A DNA stretch of 64,000 nt from Terriglobia bacterium. GTDB lineage: Bacteria > Acidobacteriota > Terriglobia > Terriglobales > Acidobacteriaceae. Where the stretch lies: NCBI GenBank assembly GCA_020072815.1, contig JAIQGE010000005.1:62001-126000 (forward strand), written 5' to 3'. Positions 8,348 to 17,878 of this stretch are shown here, in pieces (within the stretch, counting starts at the first letter, position 1; every line of letters begins with the position of its first letter). The notes under the pieces are model-generated. The model saw only the letters and a list, made by a program, of their open reading frames with translations. It ran no database searches and was not told the origin of the DNA. Position numbers and translations under genes: made by a program.

Positions 8348-8668
8348 CTACGCCGCATCGTCAATGAGGATGTGGAGCGACTTGAGGAAGCGCGCATCAT
8401 GGGCGGTAACCGGCCACCTCGTGAGACGGTCTTCCCGGGACGGAGGTGCAATTCTGTCCGGCGGCCAAGCCAGCTTCTCGTCATCGCCCCGGACATCGTC
8501 CAGCTTCTCGAGAAAATGCGGGCCGGCGCTGGCCTCCAGGACCAGATAGACGTCGTAGCCTTCTTCTTTGATCCTGGCGAGCGCTTGGCTGATCTGGTCG
8601 GACTCGGCGAGCGAACTGTTGATAGCGTCGCTCAATTCCTTCATCAGGCGGTTCATTCGGAAATTCAC
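8348..8668 (-). CDS. Hypothetical protein, about 106 residues
   Basis: The product is a small acidic soluble protein: a helical N-terminal half (LMKELSDAINSSLAESDQISQALARIKEEGYDVYLVLEA) and a looser C-terminal half. A GTG start at 8668 follows an AGAGGTG Shine-Dalgarno; an internal ATG at 8656 is the alternative. No metal-binding or catalytic motif is apparent. The phrase IKEEGYDVYLVLEA suggests a small alpha/beta domain found in conserved acidobacterial hypotheticals. It lies upstream of glgC on the same strand with about 130 bases between, so co-transcription is possible. Confidence 0.7.
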   Translation of the reverse strand: MNFRMNRLMKELSDAINSSLAESDQISQALARIKEEGYDVYLVLEASAGPHFLEKLDDVRGDDEKLAWPPDRIAPPSREDRLTRWPVTAHDARFLKSLHILIDDAA

Positions 8669-8783
8669 ACCACACCTCTGCGTGCGTTGTTGTCCAGTCT
8701 CTATTCCCTAAGATGCCGGCACACGCGCGGGCGTTTTGCCGGTAGGCTAAAAGGCGCCGATTTTCGGGCTACAATAGTGCAAA

Positions 8784-9089
8784 ATGCCGGACATTTCCGC
8801 CGCCAAGAAGCCACCTCAGAAACGCGACCGACTGCTCCACGCCATCCTTGCCGGGGGAAAGACCCTGGTGGTTTCCTTTGCCAAGACCCTCTATGCCCTG
8901 TGGCTGGAGGTAACCGGCCTGATGTTCGCGATTTTTGCCGTGATGGGGGGCTCCAGGTTGTTCGCGCAGTACACCAAGGACCATTTTGCCGACCGGAAAC
9001 GGTTCTGGGTCATCCTGGCGTTCACCGTGGTTTGTGCCTGGTTTACACTGGTTTCCTTTACCCGGGCCAAGAAGACCAGAAAGAGTTAG
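8784..9089 (+). CDS. Small two-helix membrane protein
   Basis: The 101-residue product has a basic N-terminus, an amphipathic stretch and two probable membrane helices: ALWLEVTGLMFAIFAVMGG and FWVILAFTVVCAWFTLVSF. The C-terminus is Lys/Arg-rich (RAKKTRKS), consistent with a cytoplasmic tail. It is divergent from the gene at 8348-8668 and about 100 bases upstream of the mutase gene on the same strand. Function is unknown. Confidence 0.7.
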   Translation: MPDISAAKKPPQKRDRLLHAILAGGKTLVVSFAKTLYALWLEVTGLMFAIFAVMGGSRLFAQYTKDHFADRKRFWVILAFTVVCAWFTLVSFTRAKKTRKS

Positions 9090-9186
9090 GGCCGCCAGGT
9101 TTGCGCGGCCGCCGCCCTTGGGTTCTTTGCTGAAATGAGCGTTTTTCTCCGTCTCCTGCATCTAATGTTCATCGTCTCTGGTTCAC

Positions 9187-10839
9187 ATGCCTGACGACAT
9201 AAAACTCGTGGTCGAAGCAGGGCAGCCGAAGGCGCGTAAGGCGGAGCCGTGCATGCCGTCCGACGCCGGGCCTGCCGCCGTGGTCGTGCCTCATGCGCTT
9301 TACACCCCGGCCAACCTGCAGGACTGGGATTATGATCGCGACGTCGGCTATCCCGGCGAGTTTCCTTTTACCCGCGGCGTGCAACCCACCATGTATCGCG
9401 GACGCCTGTGGACCATGCGCCAGTACGCCGGCATGGGTGACGCCGAAGAATCCAACAAACGTTACAAATACCTGCTGAGCAACGGCACCACCGGGCTTTC
9501 CGTGGCCTTTGATTTGCCCACGCAGATCGGCATGGACTCTGACCACGAGATGGCCAACGGGGAAGTCGGCAAAGTGGGAGTGGCCATTGATTCCGTTGAG
9601 GACATGCAGCGGCTGTTTGACGGCATCAATCTGGAGAAGATCTCCACGTCCATGACCATCAACGCCACCGCGTCCATTCTGCTGGCGTTGTACGTTGCGG
9701 TGGCCCGGCGGTCGGGGGCCAGCGTCCGCCGGCTGAGCGGCACGGTGCAGAATGACGTGTTGAAGGAATACATCGCCCGCGGGACATACATTTATCCGCC
9801 GCGGCAGGCCTTGCGCATCATCACGGACATGTTTGCCTATGCCAATGAGCACATGCCGGAGTGGAATCCCATCTCCATTTCCGGATATCACATGCGCGAA
9901 GCCGGCTGCACCGCGGTGCAGGAAGTGGCGTTCACGCTGGGCAACGCCATCGCTTACGTGGACGCGGCCCTCAGCGCCGGGCTGGACGTGGACACGTTTG
10001 CTCCGCGACTCTCTTTCTTCTTCAACGCGCACAACAATTTTCTGGAAGAAGTGGCCAAGTTCCGCGCGGCGCGGCGGATGTGGGCTCGCCTCATGAAAGA
10101 AAGGTTCGGAGCGCAGAACCCGCGCTCCATGATGCTGCGCTTCCATACCCAGACGGCCGGTTCCACGCTCACGGCGCAGCAGCCGGAAAACAACATCGTC
10201 CGCACCGCCTTGCAGGCCATGGCTGCGGTGGTGGGGGGAACGCAGTCCCTGCACACCAACGGGTTCGATGAAGCTCTGGGCCTGCCCACCGAAAACGCCG
10301 CGCGCATTGCGCTGCGCACGCAGCAGATCATCGGCTATGAAACCGGCGCGGCGAACACGGTTGATCCGCTGGCCGGCTCGTACTATATCGAGTCGCTGAC
10401 CAATGAGATTGAACAGCGCGCCCAGGCCTATCTGGACAAAGTGGACGCCCTGGGCGGCACGCTGAAGGCCATCGAAAAAGGCTACATCCAGCAGGAAATC
10501 CAGAACGCCGCGTATGATGTCCAGCAGGCGGTGGACCGGCTGGAGCAGGTGGTGGTGGGCGTGAACCGCTTCCAGAGCGAGGGCGACAAATCTATTCCCA
10601 TCCAGAGAATTGACGAAGACCTGGAGCGCCGCCAGGTGGAGCGCCTGCGGGCCCTGCGCGCTCGACGCGACCAGTCAACCTGGGAAGCCGGGCTGCGCGG
10701 GGTGGAAGAGGCCGCCCGCTCGGGCGCCAACCTGATGCCGTATATCGTTCAAGCGGTGGAAAGCTATTGCACGGTAGGGGAGATTTCTGACGCGCTCAGA
10801 AAGGTGTTTGGGGAGTATCAGGAGACGGTGGTGATCTGA
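9187..10839 (+). CDS. Methylmalonyl-CoA mutase family protein, large (catalytic) subunit
   Basis: This 550-residue protein is the TIM-barrel catalytic domain of coenzyme B12-dependent acyl-CoA mutases, without the C-terminal B12-binding domain, so a separate cobalamin-binding subunit is required. Signatures include [73 protein letters not shown] and [20 protein letters not shown]. The Tyr in RQYAG is as in methylmalonyl-CoA mutases, whereas isobutyryl-CoA mutases usually have Phe there; this suggests but does not prove methylmalonyl-CoA specificity. No small subunit, MeaB-like chaperone or epimerase gene is visible nearby. The first 40 residues are a poorly conserved lead. Confidence 0.92.
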   Translation: MPDDIKLVVEAGQPKARKAEPCMPSDAGPAAVVVPHALYTPANLQDWDYDRDVGYPGEFPFTRGVQPTMYRGRLWTMRQYAGMGDAEESNKRYKYLLSNGTTGLSVAFDLPTQIGMDSDHEMANGEVGKVGVAIDSVEDMQRLFDGINLEKISTSMTINATASILLALYVAVARRSGASVRRLSGTVQNDVLKEYIARGTYIYPPRQALRIITDMFAYANEHMPEWNPISISGYHMREAGCTAVQEVAFTLGNAIAYVDAALSAGLDVDTFAPRLSFFFNAHNNFLEEVAKFRAARRMWARLMKERFGAQNPRSMMLRFHTQTAGSTLTAQQPENNIVRTALQAMAAVVGGTQSLHTNGFDEALGLPTENAARIALRTQQIIGYETGAANTVDPLAGSYYIESLTNEIEQRAQAYLDKVDALGGTLKAIEKGYIQQEIQNAAYDVQQAVDRLEQVVVGVNRFQSEGDKSIPIQRIDEDLERRQVERLRALRARRDQSTWEAGLRGVEEAARSGANLMPYIVQAVESYCTVGEISDALRKVFGEYQETVVI

Positions 10840-11234
10840 AAGAGATTGCCAAAATCGCCGGAATTGCCAAAATTGATGATTGAGAGCGGAATTGATAATC
10901 CCGCGCCGCTTCGATTCGCCCTTAATGGAGACCCGCTCGTTCCCTCGGTTGGAAATACAGCGAATTGAGCGAGGGTGGGGCATGAGGAATGGCACGTTGT
11001 TGTGTTTGCGGTATAGTGGGGCCGTGGGTGTTGTCCAAACGCAGCCTAATCCCTCGACGGAGTTTCCCGGTGTTCACCAATGTTTCATCTCAGTCTCGCC
11101 CGCCTAGTCGGGAGCGCCGGCGACCCTCCGGCACTGAAAGAATGAAAACGGGCTCGCCACGTCTCAGCTTTGCACCTGTTAAAAGGTTGAAGAAGACACA
11201 GAGGAAGAAGACTCAGTAAGAGGTTACGCCAGAA
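10840..11234. other. Intergenic region, no convincing gene
   Basis: It starts with a copy of the GCCAAAATCGCCGGAATTGCCAAAATTGA repeat (about 10848-10877). A Lys/Arg-rich open frame at 10989-11219 lacks a start signal and coding character and is not called. The promoter of the following small gene is presumably here. Confidence 0.5.
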
Positions 11235-11624
11235 ATGAAGCGCGTTTTACTATGGGGAGCATTGCTGATTCTTCTTGTCCTCCTTGTTGCGCGTGGCCCT
11301 CAAGAATTGGATGATGCTGGTTGGATTCCTCACAAGCTTCAGACTGACGTGATGTTGAACGGCGATTGGATGCTCGGAGAATCTAGGGTGTGCGATGCTT
11401 TGGCATTCAATGTTGTTGCACCGAGAATTAACGAGCTAGAATGCGTCGTTGGTGATCCAGATGTAACACAGGTGAGCCGCCACTCATTCCCTGTCAAGTA
11501 TTGGGGTAAGGTCAAGCGCCCAAAGATTTTCAGTGGACCATATCCGTCCGGGTATCATCAGCTTAAGTGGGAGTGGCGTTGCCAGCGTCAAGCAGCCCGT
11601 CTGGTATGTTGGGCACTGAATTAG
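11235..11624 (+). CDS. Small membrane-anchored or exported hypothetical protein
   Basis: The 129-residue product has an N-terminal hydrophobic helix (VLLWGALLILLVLLVA) that could be a signal anchor. It is followed by a compact domain with Trp-rich and Cys-containing segments (GDWMLGESRVCDA, ELECVVGDPDV, WEWRCQRQAARLVCWALN). Four Cys after the helix would suit disulfides outside the cytoplasm. An AGAGG lies about 11 nt before the ATG. Base composition is more AT-rich than the flanking pil genes. Its last 62 bases overlap a zinc-ribbon frame on the opposite strand. No family recognised. Confidence 0.65.
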   Translation: MKRVLLWGALLILLVLLVARGPQELDDAGWIPHKLQTDVMLNGDWMLGESRVCDALAFNVVAPRINELECVVGDPDVTQVSRHSFPVKYWGKVKRPKIFSGPYPSGYHQLKWEWRCQRQAARLVCWALN

Positions 11625-11751
11625 TGACTATCAGAAAACCAGAAAACGCTACTTGGCACGATGGACAACGTCCTTCTATTGTGCCGTCATTGAGTTCCTT
11701 TGTGACGAGCACTTGTGTGCTGCCGCAGGTGCAATTGGCTGGAACTATCAT
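11563..11751 (-). CDS. Small putative zinc-ribbon protein
   Basis: The 62-residue frame carries CTCG followed 19 residues later by CPSC, a plausible Cys4 zinc ribbon (NCTCGSTQVLVTKEL, then GRCPSCQVAF). The C-terminal tail is hydrophobic then polar. The start is uncertain: the ATG at 11751 lacks a Shine-Dalgarno, and the frame stays open to 11808. It overlaps the 3' end of the previous gene tail to tail, so the tail residues may be a by-product of the opposite strand. Called mainly on the cysteine pattern. Confidence 0.4.
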   Translation of the reverse strand: MIVPANCTCGSTQVLVTKELNDGTIEGRCPSCQVAFSGFLIVTNSVPNIPDGLLDAGNATPT

Positions 11752-11991
11752 CCAAACCAGTTTAAGCGTTTTCCACTCGCAAGATATGGCCCTCTGCCCC
11801 ACTGCCAAATTCTGTCACCCGTAAGTCCATGAACCTTAGTGGACGAAGCCTGATTGACAATTTCTGTCACCCGGCACACAATCGCCACTGCCGACGTTTT
11901 TCCTGCTGATGATCTTTGGCTTGCAATCCCAGCCACTTTGCGGAAAGCGCCCTTGAGTTAAATTTTCATTCCAGGAAACAGACGGAATTCT

Positions 11992-13713
11992 ATGTCCCAA
12001 AGGCTTGGCGATCTTCTGGTCAAAGAGAGGATCATCACCTCCGAGCAGCTCGATAAGGCCCTGAAGGCGCAGCGGGACGCCGGACCCAACCAGCGTCTAG
12101 GGTCCACCCTGGTGTCGTTGGGCTTTGTCAGCGACGAAGAGGTCACCAACTTTCTTTCCCGCCAGTACGGCGTGCCCGCCATTAATCTGCAATATTTTGA
12201 AATTGACCCCTCTGTCGTCAAGCTGATCCCGGAAGAAACCGCCAAGCGCTACCAGATCCTGCCGCTGAGCCGCGTGGGAGCGTCGCTCACCATCGCCATG
12301 GTGGACCCTACCAACGTCTACGCCATGGACGACATCAAGTTCATGACCGGCTTCAACATTGAGCCGGTGGTGGCGTCCGAATCGGCCATCATGGACGCCA
12401 TTGACAAAGCTTACGGCGGCAACCGCGGCCCGGAAGAGAACGTGGACGAGCTTCTGGCGGCCATGGGCGATGAAGCCGACGTCGAGTTGCAGGCGGAACA
12501 GGACGATCTGGACCTGGCCGAACTGGAGAAGTCGGCCGACGAAGCGCCCATCGTCAAGCTGGTGAACATCATCATGACGGACGCGGTGAAGAAGGGCGCC
12601 AGCGACATCCACATTGAGCCTTACGAAAAAGAATACCGTGTGCGCTTCCGCATTGACGGCGTGCTGGCCCACATCATGTCGCCGCCCATGAAGCTGAAAG
12701 ACGCCATCACCTCGCGCATCAAGATCATGGCCAAGATGGACATCAGCGAAAAGCGTCTGCCCCAGGACGGACGCATCATGCTGAAGATGCAGCTTGGCGG
12801 CAAGAAAAAGCAGCTCGACTTCCGCGTGAACTGCCTGCCCACTCTGTGGGGCGAAAAAGTGGTCATGCGGCTCCTGGACAAAGAGAACCTGCGCTTGGAC
12901 ATGACCAAGCTGGGCTTTGAGCCGGAGTCGCTGGAAAAATTCCAGCGCGCGGTGCTCAAGCCGTACGGCATGGTGCTGGTCACCGGGCCCACGGGATCGG
13001 GCAAAACCAACACGCTGTATTCCTCGGTTTCGCTGCTCAATAAGCCGGACACCAATATTTTGACGGCGGAAGATCCGGTGGAATTTCAGTTGCACGGCGT
13101 AAACCAGGTGCAGATGAAGGAGTCCATCGGCTTGAACTTTGCCGCAGCGCTGCGCGCCTTCCTGCGCCAGGACCCCAACGTGATCCTGGTGGGCGAGATC
13201 CGCGACTTTGAGACCGCGGAAATCGCCATCAAGGCCGCGCTCACCGGACACCTGGTGCTGTCCACGCTGCACACCAACGGCGCGCCGGAAACCATCAGCC
13301 GCCTGATGAACATGGGAATCGAACCATTCCTGGTGGCCACCGCGGTACATCTAATCTGCGCCCAGCGCCTGGTGCGCCGCATCTGCGCTGAGTGCCGCGA
13401 AGAAGTGCCGCTGCCGCCGCAAGCCAAGATTGAAGCCGGGTTCACCCCGGAAGAATCGCGTTCCGCCAAAATCTTCAAAGGCCGGGGCTGCAACACCTGC
13501 AATGGCACCGGCTACAAGGGCCGCACCGGCCTGTACGAAGTGATGGAAGTTGACGACGACATCCGCGAGCTGATCCTGATTGGCGCTTCCGCCGTGGAAC
13601 TGAAGAAGAAAGCCATGGAGCACGGGATGATCACCCTGCGGCGCAGCGGACTGATCAAAGTAAAGGACGGCCTGACCACGCTGGAAGAAGTTGCCCGGGA
13701 GACGATCCACTAG
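11992..13713 (+). CDS. pilB: Type IV pilus assembly ATPase PilB
   Basis: PilB is the cytoplasmic hexameric motor that drives pilus extension. The 573-residue product has an N-terminal GspE/MshEN domain (residues 1-150: RLGDLLVKERIITSEQLDKAL), then an acidic linker. The C-terminal secretion ATPase has Walker A GPTGSGKTNT near residue 333, Walker B ILVGEIRDFETAEIA, His box TLHTNGAPETISRL and a CxxC-x(n)-CxxC zinc site (CAEC, CNTC). The upstream leader shares ACAGACGGAATT (11978-11989) with the pilT leader. First gene of a pilB-pilT-pilC-pilS-pilR row; no pilA is in the window. Confidence 0.96.
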   Translation: MSQRLGDLLVKERIITSEQLDKALKAQRDAGPNQRLGSTLVSLGFVSDEEVTNFLSRQYGVPAINLQYFEIDPSVVKLIPEETAKRYQILPLSRVGASLTIAMVDPTNVYAMDDIKFMTGFNIEPVVASESAIMDAIDKAYGGNRGPEENVDELLAAMGDEADVELQAEQDDLDLAELEKSADEAPIVKLVNIIMTDAVKKGASDIHIEPYEKEYRVRFRIDGVLAHIMSPPMKLKDAITSRIKIMAKMDISEKRLPQDGRIMLKMQLGGKKKQLDFRVNCLPTLWGEKVVMRLLDKENLRLDMTKLGFEPESLEKFQRAVLKPYGMVLVTGPTGSGKTNTLYSSVSLLNKPDTNILTAEDPVEFQLHGVNQVQMKESIGLNFAAALRAFLRQDPNVILVGEIRDFETAEIAIKAALTGHLVLSTLHTNGAPETISRLMNMGIEPFLVATAVHLICAQRLVRRICAECREEVPLPPQAKIEAGFTPEESRSAKIFKGRGCNTCNGTGYKGRTGLYEVMEVDDDIRELILIGASAVELKKKAMEHGMITLRRSGLIKVKDGLTTLEEVARETIH

Positions 13714-13750
13714 AGTTTGTAGATTTGTAGAAGGGAAGACAGACGGAATT

Positions 13751-14863
13751 ATGAACATATCGCTAAGTGATCTGCTGAAGAAGATGTTGGATATGGCGGG
13801 CAGCGACCTGCACATTACCACCAATTCGCCGCCCCAGGTGCGTGTCCACGGCCATTTACAGCCGCTGGATATGCCGCCACTGACTCCTTCTGAAACCAAG
13901 CAGCTGGCGTACAGCGTGCTCACCGACGCGCAGAAGCACCGCTTTGAAGAGAACCTGGAGCTGGACTTCTCCTTTGGACTGAAAGGCCTGGCCCGTTTCC
14001 GCGGCAACTGCTTCAACCAGCGCGGCGCGGTGGGCGCCGTCTATCGCGTGATTCCGTTTGAGATCAAGACCTTCCAGCAGCTCAACCTTCCGCCCATTGT
14101 GGCCAAGCTGTGTGAAAAACCGCGCGGCCTGGTGCTGGTGACCGGTCCCACGGGCTCGGGCAAATCCACCACGCTGGCCGCCATGCTGGACAAGATCAAC
14201 ATCGAGCGGCATGACCACATCATCACCATTGAAGACCCGATCGAATTCGTCCACCAGAACAAGAGTTGCCTGGTGAACCAGCGTGAAGTGCACTCTGACA
14301 CCAAGTCGTTCAGTGACGCCCTGCGCGCCGCGCTGCGTGAAGATCCGGACGTGGTGCTGATCGGCGAAATGCGCGACCTGGAGACCATTGAATCGGCGTT
14401 GCGCATCGCGGAGACCGGCCACTTGACCTTTGGCACGCTGCACACCAACTCCGCGGCCTCCACCATCAACCGTATTATTGACGTTTTCCCTTCGCACCAG
14501 CAGTCGCAGATCCGCGCGCAGCTTTCCTTGGTGCTGGAAGGAATTCTTTGCCAAACCCTGCTGCCCCGCGTGGGCGGCAGCGGACGCTGCATGGCCATGG
14601 AAATCCTGGTGCCCAATGCCGCGGTCCGCAACCTGATTCGCGAAGACAAGATCCATCAGGTGTATTCGTCCATGCAGTCCGGCCAGGACCGGTTCGGCAT
14701 GCAGACCTTTAATCAAGCGCTGGCGACGCTGTATTTCCAGAAGCAGATCACGCTGGAGACGGCGTTGCAGCGTTCGTCCATGCCGGATGAATTGCAGGAC
14801 ATGATCAACCGCGGAGTCATCGCCACGCGTACCCCAGCGGCGGCGGCGACGCTCCGGCGGTAA
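13751..14863 (+). CDS. pilT: Type IV pilus retraction ATPase PilT
   Basis: PilT disassembles the pilus from its base and powers retraction and twitching. The 370-residue product has an N-terminal PAS-like domain (LLKKMLDMAGSDLHIT), Walker A GPTGSGKSTT near residue 131, Walker B VVLIGEMRDLETIE, a His box FGTLHTNSAA and the retraction motif AAVRNLIRE typical of PilT rather than PilB. The ATG at 13751 is chosen over an upstream frame because it begins at the conserved domain and follows GAAGGGAAG plus the ACAGACGGAATT leader shared with pilB. It lies 37 bases after pilB. Confidence 0.96.
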   Translation: MNISLSDLLKKMLDMAGSDLHITTNSPPQVRVHGHLQPLDMPPLTPSETKQLAYSVLTDAQKHRFEENLELDFSFGLKGLARFRGNCFNQRGAVGAVYRVIPFEIKTFQQLNLPPIVAKLCEKPRGLVLVTGPTGSGKSTTLAAMLDKINIERHDHIITIEDPIEFVHQNKSCLVNQREVHSDTKSFSDALRAALREDPDVVLIGEMRDLETIESALRIAETGHLTFGTLHTNSAASTINRIIDVFPSHQQSQIRAQLSLVLEGILCQTLLPRVGGSGRCMAMEILVPNAAVRNLIREDKIHQVYSSMQSGQDRFGMQTFNQALATLYFQKQITLETALQRSSMPDELQDMINRGVIATRTPAAAATLRR

Positions 14864-14932
14864 GAATGCAGCACTCCCGTTGGTGGTAGGAAACCAAGGG
14901 TGGTAGGAACAAGCACGAGAGGAGTTTTCGGT

Positions 14933-16141
14933 ATGCCGGTATTCACATTTACAGGGACTGACTCCCAGGGAAAAAGGATTTCCGGGGAGCGGTTAGCCGA
15001 TAGCAAAGCAGCTGTCAACATGCTGCTGCGCCGCGAGCGCATAACCCCCGGCGCCATCAAGGAAAAGGGCAAGGAGTTCGCCCTGCCCAAGTTTGGCACC
15101 GGCAAAGTGGCCATCAAGGACATTGCCGTATTCTTCCGCCAGTTTTCCGTGATGATTGACGCCGGCCTTCCGCTGGTGCAGTGTCTGGAAATCCTGGCCA
15201 CCAACCAGGAGAACCTCTTCTTCCAGAAATGCCTGACCGGAGTGCGCACCACGGTGGAAGGCGGTTCCACCTTGTCCAACGCCATGCGGCAATACCCCAA
15301 GATCTTTGACGACCTCACCACCAACATGATTGAGGCCGGCGAAGCGGGCGGTATTCTGGACACCATTCTGCAGCGCCTGGCCACCTACGTGGAAAAGAAC
15401 GTGAAGCTGAAGGCCGCGGTGAAATCGGCCTTGATTTACCCCGTGGCGGTCATCAGCATTGCCTGCATCGTGGTGGGCTGCCTGCTCAAGTTTGTGGTGC
15501 CCATCTTCGCCAACATGTTCAGCAGCATGGGCGTGGATCTGCCGTTGCCCACCAAGGTGGTCATCGGCCTCAGCCACTTTGTGGCCAGCTTCTGGTGGGT
15601 CATCCTGTTGCTGGGCGCCGTGGGTTACATAGCCATCAAGATGGTCCGCAAAGATCCCAAGGGCCGCTTGGCCCTGGACAGATTTCTGCTCAACCTGCCC
15701 GTGGTTGGCAATGTGCTGAGAAAGATCGCCGTGGCCCGCTTTACCCGCACCCTGGGCACCTTGATCACCTCCGGCGTGCCCATCCTGGAAGGTCTGGCCA
15801 TTACCGCAAGGACCTCCGGCAACGCCGTTCTTGAAGATGCGCTGATGAAGGTGCGCAAATCAGTGGAAGAAGGCCGCACCATTGTTGACCCGCTGCGGGA
15901 AAGCGGCGTGTTCCCCAACATGGTCACGCAGATGATCGGCGTGGGCGAAGCCACCGGCGCCATGGACGCCATGCTGCAGAAGATCGCCGACTTCTACGAA
16001 GATGAGGTGGACGCCGCCACCAAGAACATGCTCACCCTGCTGGAGCCCATCATGATCGGCTTCCTCGGTGTGGCGGTTGGCGGAATCGTCATTTCCCTCT
16101 ACATGCCGCTGTTCAGCATGATTGCCAAGCTCTCCGGCTAA
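14933..16141 (+). CDS. pilC: Type IV pilus inner-membrane platform protein PilC
   Basis: PilC is the membrane platform through which the PilB and PilT motors act on pilin. The 402-residue product has two GspF/T2SF domains (around 65-190 and 270-390), each with the FFRQFSVMIDAGLPL / FTRTLGTLITSGVPI pattern and the EAGEAGGILD / GVGEATGAMD motif. Hydrophobic helices follow each domain and close the C-terminus (GFLGVAVGGIVISLYMPLF). The start at 14933 has GAGGAG nine bases upstream and matches the family start MPVFTFTG. Length is normal. Confidence 0.96.
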   Translation: MPVFTFTGTDSQGKRISGERLADSKAAVNMLLRRERITPGAIKEKGKEFALPKFGTGKVAIKDIAVFFRQFSVMIDAGLPLVQCLEILATNQENLFFQKCLTGVRTTVEGGSTLSNAMRQYPKIFDDLTTNMIEAGEAGGILDTILQRLATYVEKNVKLKAAVKSALIYPVAVISIACIVVGCLLKFVVPIFANMFSSMGVDLPLPTKVVIGLSHFVASFWWVILLLGAVGYIAIKMVRKDPKGRLALDRFLLNLPVVGNVLRKIAVARFTRTLGTLITSGVPILEGLAITARTSGNAVLEDALMKVRKSVEEGRTIVDPLRESGVFPNMVTQMIGVGEATGAMDAMLQKIADFYEDEVDAATKNMLTLLEPIMIGFLGVAVGGIVISLYMPLFSMIAKLSG

Positions 16142-16216
16142 CCAACGGCAGCACGGCGCGGGATTGACAGACTAAAGAAGCACGCATACCGATACGAATG
16201 GTTCGAACAGGCGGAA

Positions 16217-17878
16217 ATGGGCGACACGAGGTTCAATGAGCGGACGTGGTTGGCTTGGCTGGTCAAAGTCCGTGTCATTATCATTACCTTTTTGTTCGCG
16301 GTTGAATTCCTGATCGTCAAGGTCACCCCGAACAACGTCCCCACCCGCCTGTTCATTACCGTGGTCCTGGTCTGGTACACGGTCTCCGTCTTCTTCATAG
16401 TATTGAGTTCCATCTGGCAGGAGTACAAGCTCCAGGCCATCACCCAGATCTTTACTGACCTGGCATTTGTCACCGCGGTGGTGTACGTCACCGGCGGGAT
16501 TGACACCTTTTTCAATTTTCTTTATCCGCTGGCCATCATCGTGGCCAGCATTCTGCTGCCCCGTTACTGGGCCTATCTGACGGCGGCGGTTTCGTTCATC
16601 CTGTTCGGCGCGCTGCTGGAACTTTGTTATTTCGAGAAGATCCCCACCTACCAGTTTTCAGCGCGCGGCGACTCCAAGTCCCTGCAAGCGGTCATCCTCA
16701 TCAACTTTTTTGCTTATTTGACCGTAGCGCATCTTTCCAGCGCGCTGACCGCCAAGCTGCGCCAGGCGGGCCGGGAACTGCAGGACAAGAGCGGCGAACT
16801 GCTCAGCCTGCAGGCGCTGCATGAGAACGTGATCCAGTCCCTGCGCGGCGGGCTGATCACCACCGATCTTGAAGGCCGCATCACGCTGCTCAACGCGCCG
16901 GGACAAAAACTACTGGAGCGCACCGCCTCCTCGGTGTGCGGGCGGCACATTGCGGAAATGTTTCTGGACCGGCTGCCTCTTCTGGAATCGTCTTCCGCTC
17001 AGGGCGAAGTGCGAACGTTGACGCCCGCTGGAAAAGAAAAGACCTTCGGCGTCACCGTGACCGAACTCAATGTCCCCGAGCAAGGCGCCATCGGGTACGT
17101 TTACACCTTTGAGGACCGCACCGAGCTGCGCCGGCTGGAGCGGGAAGTCCGGATGCGCGACCGTCTGGCCGCGGTGGGACGCTTGGCCGCCGGCATCGCC
17201 CACGAAATCCGCAATCCTCTGGCTTCCATCGCCGGCTCCATCAAGATGCTCTCCCAGCTCGCGCTGCTGAATGACGAGCAGAAGACGCTGGTGGACATCA
17301 TTACCCGCGAATCCACGCGCCTGAACGCCATCATCACCGATTTCCTGGCGTACTCGCGGGAGAAGAGTTACAAGTTTGTCCGCTTGGACCTGGTGCCGCT
17401 GCTGGAAGACGCGCTGGTCCTGCTGGAGAACCGCTCCACCGTCTCGTCGCTGGGCCTGAAAGTCATCCGGCAATACAAAGTGGATCATGCTTTTGCCACG
17501 GCCGACTCCGACCGCCTGAAGCAAGTAGTGTGGAACCTGCTGGAAAATGCCGTCCGCGCTACCGACCAGAAGGGCGAGATCACCGTGTCCGTGCAGCCGG
17601 CGGGCGATTATTGGCGGATCGGCATCCGCGACAACGGCCCCGGCGTTCCTCCCAACATGGTGGACAAGATTTTTGAACCGTTTCAATCGAACTTTGAAGG
17701 CGGCACCGGCCTGGGACTGGCGATTGTGTACCAGATCGTGCAGGCCCATGGCGCCAAGATTTCCGTCCAGTCACCACCTGGGCAAGGGGCAGAGTTTGTG
17801 CTGGAGATTCTGAATGCCAGGGCAGCGGAGAACGAACCCGCGCGCGAGCTGGCGGGAGCGGAGGTATCGCATGGCTAG
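16217..17878 (+). CDS. pilS: Sensor histidine kinase PilS
   Basis: This 553-residue membrane kinase has about six N-terminal hydrophobic helices (residues 13-180) and a coiled region. A PAS domain (VIQSLRGGLITTDLEGRITLLN) follows, then a HisKA domain with the phospho-acceptor H-box AHEIRNPLASIAGS (His near 329) and an HATPase with N box (NLLENAVRAT), G1 (DNGPGVP) and G2 (GTGLGLAIVYQIV). PilS-type kinases sense membrane or pilin status and phosphorylate PilR. Its stop overlaps the start of pilR by 8 bases, so the two are translationally coupled. Confidence 0.93.
   Translation: MGDTRFNERTWLAWLVKVRVIIITFLFAVEFLIVKVTPNNVPTRLFITVVLVWYTVSVFFIVLSSIWQEYKLQAITQIFTDLAFVTAVVYVTGGIDTFFNFLYPLAIIVASILLPRYWAYLTAAVSFILFGALLELCYFEKIPTYQFSARGDSKSLQAVILINFFAYLTVAHLSSALTAKLRQAGRELQDKSGELLSLQALHENVIQSLRGGLITTDLEGRITLLNAPGQKLLERTASSVCGRHIAEMFLDRLPLLESSSAQGEVRTLTPAGKEKTFGVTVTELNVPEQGAIGYVYTFEDRTELRRLEREVRMRDRLAAVGRLAAGIAHEIRNPLASIAGSIKMLSQLALLNDEQKTLVDIITRESTRLNAIITDFLAYSREKSYKFVRLDLVPLLEDALVLLENRSTVSSLGLKVIRQYKVDHAFATADSDRLKQVVWNLLENAVRATDQKGEITVSVQPAGDYWRIGIRDNGPGVPPNMVDKIFEPFQSNFEGGTGLGLAIVYQIVQAHGAKISVQSPPGQGAEFVLEILNARAAENEPARELAGAEVSHG

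Noticed and set aside
7112-9133. Long plus-strand open frame opposite glgC and beyond
   Set aside because: The glgC protein on the minus strand is unambiguous; this frame has no recognisable domain and spans gene boundaries.
10989-11219. Small basic open frame in the gap after the mutase gene
   Set aside because: No start signal, no domain, composition of random intergenic sequence.
12097-13350. Long minus-strand open frame opposite pilB
   Set aside because: Antisense to strongly conserved pilB motifs.
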